From: Pomphorhynchus laevis
Lineage: Eukaryota > Acanthocephala > Palaeacanthocephala > Echinorhynchida > Pomphorhynchidae
Assembly (NCBI GenBank): GCA_012934845.2
Contig: WNNJ02002693.1
Location: 33,033 to 97,032, forward strand
DNA: 64,000 nucleotides
Direction of reading: 5' to 3'
Shown: positions 1 through 10,225 of the stretch, in pieces
How positions within the stretch are numbered: the first letter of the stretch is position 1
Layout: each line of letters starts with the position of its first letter
Translations under genes and position numbers: made by a program
Notes under the pieces: model-generated
Databases searched by the model: none
What the model saw: the letters and a program-made list of their open reading frames with translations, nothing else
Told to the model about the DNA's origin: nothing

Positions 1-209
1 CAAGGATTGGATTTGCTGTCCATTCAGATGAATCAAATCTGTTCTGTTCACAGAATAATTTTTAATAAAATAATGTTTCATCGAAAGAAGTAAACATTTT
101 TAAATGAACATTTTAAAAGTTAGATCTTGGCAAACATTAATATACCACATAAAACGTTGTCAACCCAACAACATTTGAACATTTTATCGAGTGTTGGTGT
201 GCCATAGTT

Positions 210-2548
210 TTATTCGCCTGTATGAATTTGTTGGCGAGCACGAATCTTATTGTGACCTTTTTTAGATGATGGACTCTCATGATGTTCGCTGTTCGAACCA
301 GATTCAGAAATATCACTATCGCCATTTGAATATCTGCCTTCTGACATGTGTCTGCGACGACTGCTGCAACTACTAGTTGAACTGGTACGGTTGACTGCAG
401 TAGTTCTGTTACAACACTTTTTGCCTGATGCAAATGACATCAAGGTATAGACAAAAAACAGTGCGGTAACCAAAGAGCCTTCGACGTAATATTTTTCATT
501 GAAGGGTTCGCTTATAGCATACAATGAATATAGAACCAAGGAATGCATCGAAAAGAGAATCATTGCGGAAATCCGTTGAATGCATGCTAATATAATAAAA
601 ATAATAAGTCGAAAATAGAAGCAAATAATGTATATTATAGATTAATTAATGCGGCAATCCATCGAACGCATACAAATAGAATGAAAAAAATAATAAAAAT
701 AAGTTCTATATATTAAAAAACTAGACTTATTAATTTTCATTATGAAAATTTGATAGCTAATATTTAATTATAACATTGAATTATATTATATCTAATCGTA
801 GCATTCCTTTTCATTTAGTATTTAAATATTATACAACAAAATAATCGTTCATATTTACACTACTCCAGGCTTGATCCATACTAGAGTGCGTCACTGTATA
901 AGCATTAAAATTATTAAACGAAAAAAAAACAATTTATTTTATTCTAAAGCTCGATCAACGCTATTTTAATTGTTCAATTTTGCAATGATTGCAATGATTT
1001 GATAATAAATGCTATTTCATTAAAGAAACGTATAAAAAACAAAATCTACCTTTTCAGTAATGCAATACTTATATATTGAATGCTTCTGCATTTTGGAATA
1101 AAAAATGTGGTTGGTAACAACTGTTTGATAACATAAAACCAATTTCGGTAAATGTTTGTTTTTCTGCTAGTAGATAAATTAATTAAATCAGTGCTATTTA
1201 TGAACATAATTAGAAATATGGATAATTAAACATTTATTATATCACACTACAAGCAACCATAATTACGATTGAACTTAAATCAGCTAAATGTTCATCATGT
1301 GATCATTTAGACAATAAAGAACAATTTTATAAAGACAAATTACTGATCAGTAAAAAGTTCACATTTTTAACAGATAAAATTGGTGTAGATTGATGGCAGT
1401 AAAAATATTTTATAATAAAATCTTATTTATTAAAATATTTAATAAATAAAAATTCGTTATAATAAAGATTTTCATTAGAACTTTGTAACTTTATATTAGA
1501 TTACAATTTTTCGTATTAATTTAATTTGTTGATGGCAAAATTGAATTTATCTAAACTTTCAAAAAAGGTTACAATTAATGAACTGTTTTTACGACGAAGA
1601 GGATGGTATAAATTCAACATTCAATTTTAGTTTTTAATATATATAATATAAGTTGTAACCAAAACATACCTTGATCTTACATCATTATGTTTTAATCAAT
1701 ACACACAGAAAGTGAGAGAGAATTTACACTTCTATTTGTGGCGGATTTAATAAAATACAAAAACGGAAAGTGTTTGTATGAATACAAAATTTAAAAACAT
1801 ATTCATTATTTTGAGCGAATTAAAAGTACAAGAAAACTTTATAAAAGTGCACTCACTTTTAAATCAAATCATTTCATTTAGACTTAAAGTCTAAAAAAAT
1901 TGAATTTATAAGATAAGATTAAAAATAAATAAATAAGAGCTTATATTGGAACTATCTAGCCATTTTGTATCGCTTTATACAAAGCAATACAAAATGGCGA
2001 CGAAAAAGTAAATTTTTTACTTTTCAGGAAGTAAAAAATGAAATTTCGAAGTACAAATTTAAGTATAAATATGTATAATATACAGCGCATAATAAATTAT
2101 ATTATATATAATAACTGCACCTTTTCCACCAATCAGGAATGAACCACCGATAATTTCTGCAAGTCCGAAAACGCATCGATAAGTTCTGGCATAAGGACGG
2201 AATTGTGTAAGGTCATAAAAAGGAAATGCTCTGTTAAGTTTGCCAAACTCTCCTTTCTAAAATAAAACAGTGATCAATTCAAAATTGTAGTTTAAAGTTA
2301 AAATTAATAGACAACAAATAAAATGTCTTCATCAAGTATTCAGTAGAAGTCATCTTTCAATAATTGACGTTTCATCTTTACCACAAAAAGTGTATTAAAT
2401 GTAAAAAACACGATCCGTTTTCGTTTTTGGCATAACTTACCAGAGTTTCATGAAAATTTGGTGTAAAGTTAGGTGTTACTTTCGATGACCCATAGAAAAT
2501 CAGGAAACATCCTAAAGCAATTGATAGTAATTCTGTAATGGCCTTCAT
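210..2548 (-). CDS. TMEM35/NACHO-like four-helix membrane protein, three exons
   Basis: I join three exons: 2548-2441 (36 codons), 2256-2121 and 586-210, giving 206 residues. Donor GTAAGT follows exon 1 and GTGCAG follows exon 2; acceptors are TTTTAG and ATATTAG, and the phases fit. TM1 is about residues 6-24, with a GSSKVTP motif that resembles the G-x-x-KLTP motif of TMEM35. Next come a basic loop, TM2 (64-81), TM3 (88-106) and TM4 (119-135). The tail from 136 is rich in Ser, Arg and His and ends in RQQIHTGE. Vertebrate TMEM35A (about 167 residues) is an ER chaperone for nicotinic receptors; that role here is inference. A TTTTTTTCAG stretch sits directly before the ATG, so this ATG may lie at the start of an internal exon, with 5' UTR or more coding sequence upstream. 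The 1.5-kb second intron is AT-rich and I see nothing else in it. Confidence 0.75.
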
Positions 2549-3015
2549 CTGAAAAAAATATATTAATCGTTTAAAAGTGTTTAATTTTTAATTCTTTTTT
2601 ACTGGAATAGATTATAATAAAACACATAAAAGATATAAACAAGATATACTAATAATATAGATTATATAAAATTATATCAAAGATTAACCGGAAATTTAAA
2701 CTTTAGATTAATAAAAACTTGACACTTCATTTGATAAATCCATATATATATATATATATATGATACTTATACCAAAATTAAATCAATGAGGCAGTTTGTA
2801 AAATATATATTTTTATTTGAGATAACAATCATATAAATTAATTAATATTATTATAAACTAATTATATTTTATTAACAAAAAATATAAAAAATTAATTTCC
2901 AATATTTATATAACATCGCGTGTTGCTAGAACTTAACAGCAAGTCTAAATATGTTTTAAAATAAAATATCTTAAAGATAGTTTATCTGTCTGCCTTAATC
3001 AATTTGTTCATAAAT
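2549..3015. other. AT-rich stretch upstream of the TMEM35-like gene
   Basis: It holds a short (TA)n tract near 2742-2762. No coding signal is visible. It may contain the 5' end and promoter of the minus-strand gene, but I recognise no motif. Confidence 0.4.
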
Positions 3016-3179
3016 AATTATTGGATTTGGATCAAAGAAAATAGGAAATTATTTTATTGATATTTGGCTAACTATACTGTTAGCATCTTCAGAGGTAATT
3101 TTCTGAAGATGCTAACAGTATAGTTAGCGAAATATCAATAAAATAATTTCCTATTTTCTTTGATCCAGATCTAATAATT
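3016..3179. repeat. fold-back (MITE-like) element, nearly perfect inverted repeat
   Basis: Arms 3016-3093 and 3102-3179 are complementary over 78 positions with only a few mismatches, around an 8-base loop. The outer part of each arm contains GGATCAAAGAAAATAGG or its complement. There is no coding capacity. A related but decayed copy lies at 3611-3735. I could not define a clear target-site duplication. The form fits a non-autonomous fold-back DNA transposon; a recent inverted duplication is the alternative. Confidence 0.8.
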
Positions 3180-3610
3180 TGTTTATCAATAATTGATCAG
3201 TATCAACTATTTTAAACAGTTTGTTCATGCTAAATACAGGTTTTAGTATTCGTGCTCGCTGTTGTAGAAATATGGTCTAAGGGAACGAATCCAATATTAT
3301 CACATCTTCACTACAACAAATATCTTATCTGTTCAAATATGTCATAAAAAACATTGTATAAACCATAAATTACTGCGCTATCATTGCAATTCATAGATCT
3401 ACGTAAAATGCAATTTTACATAAGAATTTTTAAAAATTTTAATGCCATTTTGTCATATTGGCTATGTTCACCTAGACATCAGAAAATCACGCTTGGTATA
3501 AAAATAAATATTTTAGTTTGTAAAGCAAAAATTAAAAAATGTCATTCCAAAAACAGAAATTCAAAATTTCTCAAATATTTTAAATAGTTGATAGTGATCC
3601 ACATTATTGA

Positions 3611-3735
3611 TAAATAATCATTTGAGCTGGATCAAAGAAAGAAGGAACATTTTATTTGATATTTCGCTAACTAATCTTAACATCTTTAGAAAATTACACC
3701 ATTTCTTTGATCAAGCTCCAATAATTCTTTATTTC
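3611..3735. repeat. decayed relative of the 3016-3179 fold-back element
   Basis: The ends are inverted (ATCAAAGAAA near 3631, TTTCTTTGATC near 3702). The interior shares GATATTTCGCTAACTA with the right arm of the copy at 3016-3179. The centre is shorter and the arms are imperfect, as expected of an older copy. Confidence 0.55.
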
Positions 3736-3875
3736 TCAAATATTTTGTAAAACCAATCGATAACAGAAGGAATAGTATTTAAATTTAAAATTAAATTGGT
3801 CACTAGAAAGTAACATTCCTATTCACAAATTATGATAATATTTTCATTAAATATTTCCTTTCAATGTGTTTTCAG

Positions 3876-3978
3876 CCTTTCGAGTAGTGGTATCACAAAT
3901 TCTCAAGAATTTACTGGCATCGGTGAAAAAAAGTTTAATCAGGATTGTTCCCAAGCATTTACACTGTCGAGAAAGTAG
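3876..3978 (+). CDS. possible 3'-terminal coding exon of an unknown gene
   Basis: A pyrimidine-rich acceptor (TGTGTTTTCAG) ends at 3875. From phase 1 the sequence reads LSSSGITNSQEF through to FTLSRK and a TAG at 3976-3978, 34 codons in all. An AATAAA lies about a dozen bases downstream. The composition looks like protein, but it is short and I recognise no family. No upstream partner exon could be assigned. It could be chance. Confidence 0.22.
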
Positions 3979-3999
3979 CAAAGAGCATAATAAATTTTT

Positions 4000-4250
4000 A
4001 TATAAGATGTATGTATACATTTATGCACATATACACATGTATATACGTGTATATGTATATATGCATATATGTATATATAGAGAGATTAATAATTTAAACA
4101 AAGCCAAGCAACAAAAAGAAAAAAATGTCTTTAACGTTTCACCGTTCATACAGGCTGTTACATACTTAATATAATATAACATTAAGTATGATGTAGAGAC
4201 CGAAATATATGGAATATATTTTTTGTTTATTAATATATGGAATATATTTC
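4000..4250. repeat. low-complexity TA/TG-rich tract and short inverted repeats
   Basis: ATACAT/TATGTA alternation runs over about 4010-4082. A 10-bp inverted repeat, CATACTTAAT/ATTAAGTATG, lies near 4160-4190. GGAATATATTT is repeated near 4210-4250. There is no gene. Confidence 0.5.
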
Positions 4251-4254
4251 AGCC

Positions 4255-4360
4255 CCTATATGGAATTAGGGCCGAAACCTGATAACATAGCAAATCCTCT
4301 TAATGACCTCTAAGCATTAATCTTATACATCGTCTATAATTAATAAAACAATTCATAAAA
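4255..4360 (-). repeat. fragment of a dispersed structured repeat (core part)
   Basis: On the minus strand it carries the same core as the copies near 10020, 11300 and 63000: AGAGGTCATTA, then GCTATGTTATCAGGTTTCGG. The distal half is missing or replaced. Confidence 0.5.
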
Positions 4361-5190
4361 ACTGAGTTTTATTTTAAATTTAAATTTTAACTTGATTAAA
4401 ACCAACAAGGATCGAAATGACTTTCAAAATATCCAAAACATTGTTTATCGATGGTCTTTAAACACTGGAATTTCATTGAATATTAAAAAGTGTGCACATA
4501 TGAGATTAGGTCATAGCAATGTGAGTCAAGAATATTTTATTGACAATGAGTTTGTTGTTACCACGCAGTCCATTCTAGATCTTGGTATAATTGTTCAAAA
4601 CAATCTGAAAACACGTGCTAACACTGATAGGATTTGTAACGCAGCAAGAAAAATGACCTATATTGTCGAAAATTGCTTTAAAGATTTATCTCCCGTTTGT
4701 GTTGTGCGTTTATATAATGCTCTTATAAGACCGATATTAGAATATGTGTCACCAGTAGTCTTTCCGTGTACGCGTACAGAACTTGATCAATTAGAGCTCA
4801 TACTTAGACGGTTCACGAAATTATGTCCTCAGGTACGATATCTTCCCTATGAGGCACGAATAAAAAGTTTGAATATGCCGACAGTGCGTGAAAGGTTCCT
4901 TCTTTTCGACCTTCTAGCTATGTATCGACTAGTTAATAAAGATGAAAATTTTCCAGCAAATAGAGTTAAACTCAATGAACGGGATGGACGTAGAGGGCAC
5001 TCGAAAGTACTAGTAGTACATGAGCACGGAAAATACCCTCGTCATTTCCGACTGTCTCATCGAGCGGTGAATATTTGGAATCGTCTTCCAGTTGATGTCG
5101 TTGCGGTGCATACAATCAATGAATTTAAATCCAATATAAATAACTGGATTCGAAATGAGAACGAGTGGTGGTTGCTGCAGTACCCATGGT

Positions 5191-5194
<4 letters not shown>

Positions 5195-5282
<88 letters not shown>
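5195..5282. repeat. (TA)n microsatellite
   Basis: About 44 uninterrupted TA dinucleotides begin at the end of the LINE coding frame. Confidence 0.97.
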
Positions 5283-5288
<6 letters not shown>

Positions 5289-5344
5289 TGTGGGTGTTTT
5301 TCTCACAGCTGGGGTCCTTTTCAATGAACTCTTTTTTTCAATAA

Positions 5345-5459
5345 ATATTATCTCACCAATATTTCCAGCAGTTTGTCTTTGAGAAAATAAACAACAAAGT
5401 TCAATAAATAACTTTGTTGTTTATTTTCTCAAAGACAAACTGCTGGAAATATTGGTGAG

Positions 5460-5466
<7 letters not shown>
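5345..5466. repeat. perfect palindrome, 57-bp arms, 8-base loop
   Basis: Arm 5345-5401 is exactly complementary to 5410-5466, with CAATAAAT between. (TA)n tracts lie on both sides, directly at the right arm and about 60 bases beyond the left one. No mismatch was found over 57 pairs. Confidence 0.95.
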
Positions 5467-5545
<79 letters not shown>

Positions 5546-5555
5546 TATATATATA
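5463..5555. repeat. (TA)n microsatellite, second tract
   Basis: TA repeats with one AATT interruption near 5541 directly abut the palindrome. Confidence 0.95.
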
Positions 5556-5588
5556 CGATTTTTTTCTTGTATTAATTTTTTTGTGAGC

Positions 5589-5615
5589 GGTCAAAACAGC
5601 CTTATGGCTATGACC
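5589..5615 (+). other. CR1-like LINE 3' stem-loop
   Basis: Outer stem GGTCA/TGACC, 5' internal loop AAAC, inner stem AGCC/GGCT, loop TTAT, one bulged A. It is followed by TAATAATAAA. The same fold with different pairs recurs at the ends of the other CR1-like copies. Confidence 0.8.
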
Positions 5616-5640
5616 TGTAGTAATAATAAATAATATAAAT

Positions 5641-6169
5641 TAAATAAAATTTATATAATAATTATTAATTACTTATAATTATTTATTATATAATTTTTAT
5701 TTAGCCTTATTTTTTAATTTATAAATAATATGAAGTAGAATCAGTTAGCTGATCTGATAAGCAATAAATGAAAGTAAATATAAGAAAAAACAAAAAATTT
5801 CAAAAACGTTTTGGACAGAAGCCTTCTTCAATTATAAAAAAATTAAGGATATTAATTTTAATCTCTTTAATTTAAAAAAACTGAGATTAATTTAAGCTTA
5901 AAAAATTAAAGAGATAAATTATACAATAAATAATTACAATAAATTATACATGCAAGAACAAGATCTTACCAACACTGCTCGATCTGATACGCTTACTGTA
6001 AACTTACAACTTGGTTTGGATTCCTAACGCAAAATAGATCAGTTGGCTGAATCTAAGTATTTTGGTACTAAATATTTTCGCATTATGTAAGCTTAAGCAC
6101 AAAATATTCCTATTGTCGTTACAATTACCGTTTATCTACTACAATCTACAACGTACTGATGATACAGAA
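5641..6169. other. AT-rich stretch with no gene seen
   Basis: Mostly A/T. Fragments such as CAGTTAGCTGATCTGA near 5750 resemble the ACTGAGTCTACG-type repeat end seen near 9860, 11650, 62500 and 62790. Confidence 0.4.
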
Positions 6170-7840
6170 GCTTTCATAGTGTGGGGTTTGCCGGCGGGAC
6201 TTCGCTACCACCGCCGGTGGTATGCTTCGAAGACACGGACCACAACAGCATGTCCAGGATCAGGTCATATGGGTACCAATATCCCAGCTGTCCTCGATGT
6301 CTCTCGCAATGCGCCCATCGTTTATAAAGACGCTTCAATTGACAATTCGAATTGTATTGAGATTCTTACACGATGCGCACGCGTCAACCGCCAAAATTTC
6401 ATAAGGAAGCATGCCAGCGGTTGCGACAAAGTTTTCCGAGCTTATGGGTGCAGTCGCATCACATCCTATCGACAAACAAGCGTGGTTGCAACTATTATGC
6501 TTTCCGAAAACTGCGCTTCGTGTTCCACAGTGGAATTCAGGATCTACATCATTTCTCACGTCCACAATACGCAGAGCCTACTCAAACTACAAATATCCTA
6601 TCGAAGTAACTGTACCGGTTAACCCTCACCACACTTGCACCAATGACACGAAGGACGACGATCTGATTCGATGAAAGGCCTGTAAAAAGATCGAAGACGG
6701 CGATATCCCCTAATAGTCAGTATTGTTTAGAGCGAATCAACCATTCTGCCGTACGACCATCCCACAGCTGCTACACTACAAGCAAATCATCCTCCCAGAA
6801 GACCCACGGCTTACCCACAACATCTCCGGTGCAATCCAACGAGGAATGCATAATCGTTACAACAAGAATCAGTGCTTTCGACACTAAGATCCTTCCCTCC
6901 ATCTTCCACGGGCGGTTGTGATGGTCTTAGTTCAATGCACTTGCTGAATCTGCTAGGCCACTCTTCATAAGCCGCCGCCAAAAGCCTAGCATAGTCATTG
7001 ATGAAACTCATATCGGTGCTCCTCAGTGCAAACGTGCCTGATAACGCTGTCAGCATTGTATGCGGCGGCAAGCTTCTGGCTTTCCGGATGGACGGTGGAA
7101 TTAGGCCGATTGCGGTTGACCTCACCAATCGACGTATACCAACAAAACTTTCCTGTCGGGTAGCTTCCGAGCTCCATGTAGGTCGATATCAAACAGTCCA
7201 GTTGGGTGTCAGCATCAGTCGCGAGATCGAAGTTTCGGTACACGCCTATCGCAAATTTTTACGCAACTTTACTCTGTTCACCTTCATCGGCACTCGCCTA
7301 GACAATCATTCTTTCTACCGCATTTGCTTGAAGGATCGGTACTAATTGCCGCGAACAGTATCGCTGTATTTGTGGATAAGTTCTGAAAAACAGCATCCAC
7401 GCTCTCTCCTGTAGCAAAAGCAAAATCCGCTTCATCCGCCACATCCCAGTGAACGAGTTGTTGCGAATTACGCTCGCCGCTGCTAGAATCCCGTCTCGCC
7501 TCGAGTAAACAGGCCTTGCCCATAAAGCGGGAAAGCGGCCCGACGGAGCGACGCTATTCCCTTGGGAAGCCGGCAAAATCCTTGGAAAGAATTGCACTTG
7601 TCCCAACATGTTGGCTGCCAGTCACGTCGCCCACTACGACTCCTCTGCAGGCGCAATCGCGGCTGTGGAATCGTTGGGTGCAGTAGGGCTAAAAGCAACA
7701 GCGCTCTTGCAGCAGCTGGTTAATAAACTAAGACGCAAACCGGAGAATCGCGCTCTTTTAAGTCGCTTATGCAGCGACTGAGCGTGGTGGTGCAGCGGTG
7801 CGATGCCGTCTGCTTCATTGAGTAGTCCGGTGATCTTCTA
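6170..7840 (+). mobile_element. R2-like LINE remnant (zinc finger, RT, restriction-like endonuclease)
   Basis: A GC-richer island in AT-rich DNA. Reading across frames in order: a C2H2 finger (CGVCRRDFATTAGG, then H-x5-H) at about 6190-6260; a block with CFPKTALRVP at about 6500; an RT-entry block with GGKLLAFRMDGGIRPIAVD and QLGVSISREIEVSVHAYRKF at about 7060-7260; then RIPSRLE and GKRPDGATLFPWEAGK, SHVAHYDSSAGAIAA and AVESLGAVG at about 7480-7700, and QRLSVVVQRCDAV near 7790. The last blocks match the C-terminal module of R2-type LINEs, where RPD...D residues form the restriction-like endonuclease. The palm with YxDD is missing, and several frame changes and stops show a dead copy shortened from a usual length above 3 kb. 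The family call is by motif memory. Confidence 0.7.
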
Positions 7841-8700
7841 ATCTCAAATTATAACTTTTAATTTTGTGTTTTAAACAGACAAATTATTACTTTACTAGAT
7901 TACTACTTTTTTGTTCCTTTATTATAATATAATTTATTATTACTTTATATAATTTGCTATCATTAATATAATGCTGCCTGGTGTTTATACCTCATATATA
8001 TTTAATAAATATAAACATTATATTATAATATTATTTGATATATAGACAGACAAATTACTATTTTTTATCTTACGGGTAATGATTCCATGGTTTGCGAATA
8101 TATTGTCACTCATCCAAGGCTAAAATATACAACACCATCCTTCGTGGTATTTTCAGATGACGGCGTCTCCCAATTTACTGAAAGAGATCTTATACCATGT
8201 TAAGCCGCAATAGTTTATCTTTCGGATGTCGCGTGGTGTCTGGCAATCTTTTGCTTTAATCTAAACACGAATCCAGTAGCCAATTCGGCGATGCTCATTT
8301 TCTCTCGCACGTCGCAATTTTGCTTTTAATAAGCAATGGCTACATTTTATCAGTTATTATTCAACATCCGACCTTTGTTCGTTAATTCCTGTTCACGTGA
8401 TACTATTCTGACTGATGGCATCGGTATCAGTCAGAATGTATGTATATCATATGTATTCATAAGATACATATGATAGACGACGTTCATCTAACACTTACAC
8501 CTAAAGGAAATATCTTTTTTCTTTCTTCCTCTAGTAGTCAACGTGTTGCTGCTGTACTTTTTTACCTTATTGTAATCGGCGTGATAGATATAAGCGAAAA
8601 TCTCGTTATCGCGATAACGCAGGCCAAGTACTAAAATGCCGAACAATAAAACAGCTTTGTTCGATCAAAATAGTTTTTAAAACAATCCACTTACCATCAG
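7841..8700. other. AT-rich intergenic stretch
   Basis: No coding signal. A 12-bp inverted repeat, TATCATATGTAT/ATACATATGATA, lies near 8447-8475. Confidence 0.4.
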
Positions 8701-8969
8701 CAGCATCATCATCACCTCAGGAGCATTGTTTGCGCTGCCACACTCGTGTTGCCGATATGCAGCAGAGCGAGAGAATGCAGTTTCTTCGGCGAAGATTTTC
8801 GCATTTTATAGACAGAGAGCAGGAAAGCAGCGAGATATATTTTGAAGTGGTCAAGCAACGGAAGAAATGAGAGCTTGAACGGGAAGACAGAGAGCAGCAT
8901 AATCGTTGTTCGTTAGCAAAATTAGCCAACAAACGGAAGAAACTCGTCAATGGCAATGAGACAGTGTAA
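8701..8969 (+). pseudogene. possible decayed terminal exon, charged coiled-coil-like
   Basis: After an acceptor-like ACTTACCATCAG the frame reads AASSSPQEHCLRC, then MQQSERMQFLRRRFSHFIDR, EVVKQRKK, an in-frame TGA at 8868-8870, and ELEREDREQHNR through to LVNGNETV with TAA at 8967-8969. The Arg/Glu/Gln-rich helical character is like the tails of Myb/SANT-type proteins, but I cannot assign a family. The internal stop suggests a pseudogene or transposon remnant. Confidence 0.25.
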
Positions 8970-9847
8970 ATAAGACAGTAAAATCTTCAGTGCAAATTTA
9001 AAATTACGATGAGAACGATGTGTCGTAGCAAACAGAGAAAAAGACAACACACAACACCGAAACCATTATATTATATTTGCTATTACAGAAGAAACGACGT
9101 AAAAATACCGTGTTTGTACTAATATAAAATAGAAGACTTAAAAAATAAAATACGGCATAGGATCAGCTATAACTGGCGTGAAAGAATTCTACTCGTAATG
9201 CGATATTTTCGATGCTATAACCGACTAGCGATTAGACACAATGTGTTTGATGCATCACCCACAATTTATTCATTTTTCACGAACAAAACTAATGTCCACA
9301 TTGTCAAATCGATGTAATTAATAATAACGTTAGTGACATCGGATATTTCAAATTAAGATTGATGGACGCCAGCTCGCCGAAATATACGAAACATTTACCG
9401 GCTCTTGCCTGTTAATAAGACGGTTCCGTGGAGCTCTAACGAAATTGGAACTACCGATCTAAATGCACGATCCGAAAAATGGATTCAGATTATTTATGAA
9501 ATGCTACTATTTATTTTTATAAAAAGTGTAAAAATATCACTGATAATAATTTTACATTGTGTTTCTGCTTATAAAAGTAAATACCCCACTGGAATACTAT
9601 GATATCCAAGGGAGCCTGTGTAATAATCATGTAATTTTTAGTATCTTATCAAAATAACTATTGTGTTGGCAAGTTTCATTGATACTACAAGCAAATAGTC
9701 ATATTCTTAATAAAACTAATATTGATGTCAACACTTATATATCTTGATATGAACATTAAATAAACATTAATTTGAAACTACTTTTAATTTATACCATAAA
9801 AATGACATTTAAATTTACAATAAACATATTTTTGCATGAGCATATCA
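8970..9847. other. no gene seen
   Basis: AT-rich, with a somewhat less AT-rich part at 9150-9480. No frame looks like protein. Confidence 0.35.
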
Positions 9848-10180
9848 GAACAGATAACTGAGTCTACGTATTTTTTACTAAATATAAAAATAAAAAATAG
9901 AGATAAATAATAAATTATTATAAGATTTTATACAATTTATTTTTATATCAAGTTAAAATTTTAAATTGAAATTTAAAATAAACGTCATTTTTATGAATAA
10001 ACTAATAAATAACAAACGTTGTATCAGAATAAGAATTAGAGGTCATCAGGAGGAACTGCTATGCTGTCAGGTTTCGGTTTCTATTACTCACTCAACATAG
10101 CAACGGTGCCGAATACATGTTGCTAATGACGTATTTCATCTGATGAATTTTGATTATCTGGTGTACCTTATTCTAATATA
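9848..10180 (+). repeat. dispersed structured repeat, plus-strand copy
   Basis: It starts with ACTGAGTCTACGTATTTT. After about 150 AT-rich bases comes the core at about 10016-10180: GTATCAGAATAAG ... CTTATTCTAATA as an outer inverted repeat, enclosing AACTGCTATG ... CATAGCA and CAGGTTTCGG. It is shared with 62786-63140 and, reversed, with 11270-11430. Confidence 0.6.
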
Positions 10181-10225
10181 AAAATATATTTAAGTTGATT
10201 TATAAATTGTAAATTTAATATTTTA

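Larger units (their letters stand above)
4392..5640 (+). mobile_element. CR1-like LINE, 5'-truncated 3' fragment
   Basis: An open frame at 4392-5195 encodes the post-YADD part of a CR1-like ORF2. It has the thumb motif SLNIKKCAHM, then LYNALIRPILEY, LRRFTKLCPQVRYLPYEARI and LSHRAVNIWNRLP, all typical of the C-terminal half. The endonuclease and catalytic RT blocks are absent. The 3' UTR is split by two (TA)n tracts and a long palindrome (5195-5555), then resumes with a terminal stem-loop (5589-5615) and a TAATAATAAA tail. Reading through 267 codons without a stop suggests modest age. Confidence 0.85.

Noticed and set aside
3866-4174. 102-codon frame with a Tyr/Ile/Met/Val repeat tail
   Set aside because: The second half translates a TA/TG microsatellite; the other frame at 3876-3978 looks more like an exon.
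5155-5382. Open frames encoding long Ile-Tyr repeats
   Set aside because: They are translations of the (TA)n microsatellite, not genes.
6335-6565. Several overlapping frames on both strands at 6.2-7.7 kb as separate small genes
   Set aside because: They are pieces and antisense shadows of one decayed R2-like LINE.
7741-7850. tRNA-like or SINE head (GTGGTGCAGCGGTGCGATGC)
   Set aside because: No B box or cloverleaf; it reads as the C-terminal QRLSVVVQRCDAV block of the R2-like LINE.
8440-8634. 64-codon frame after a TATCATATG inverted repeat
   Set aside because: No family resemblance, no splice support, and composition like its surroundings.
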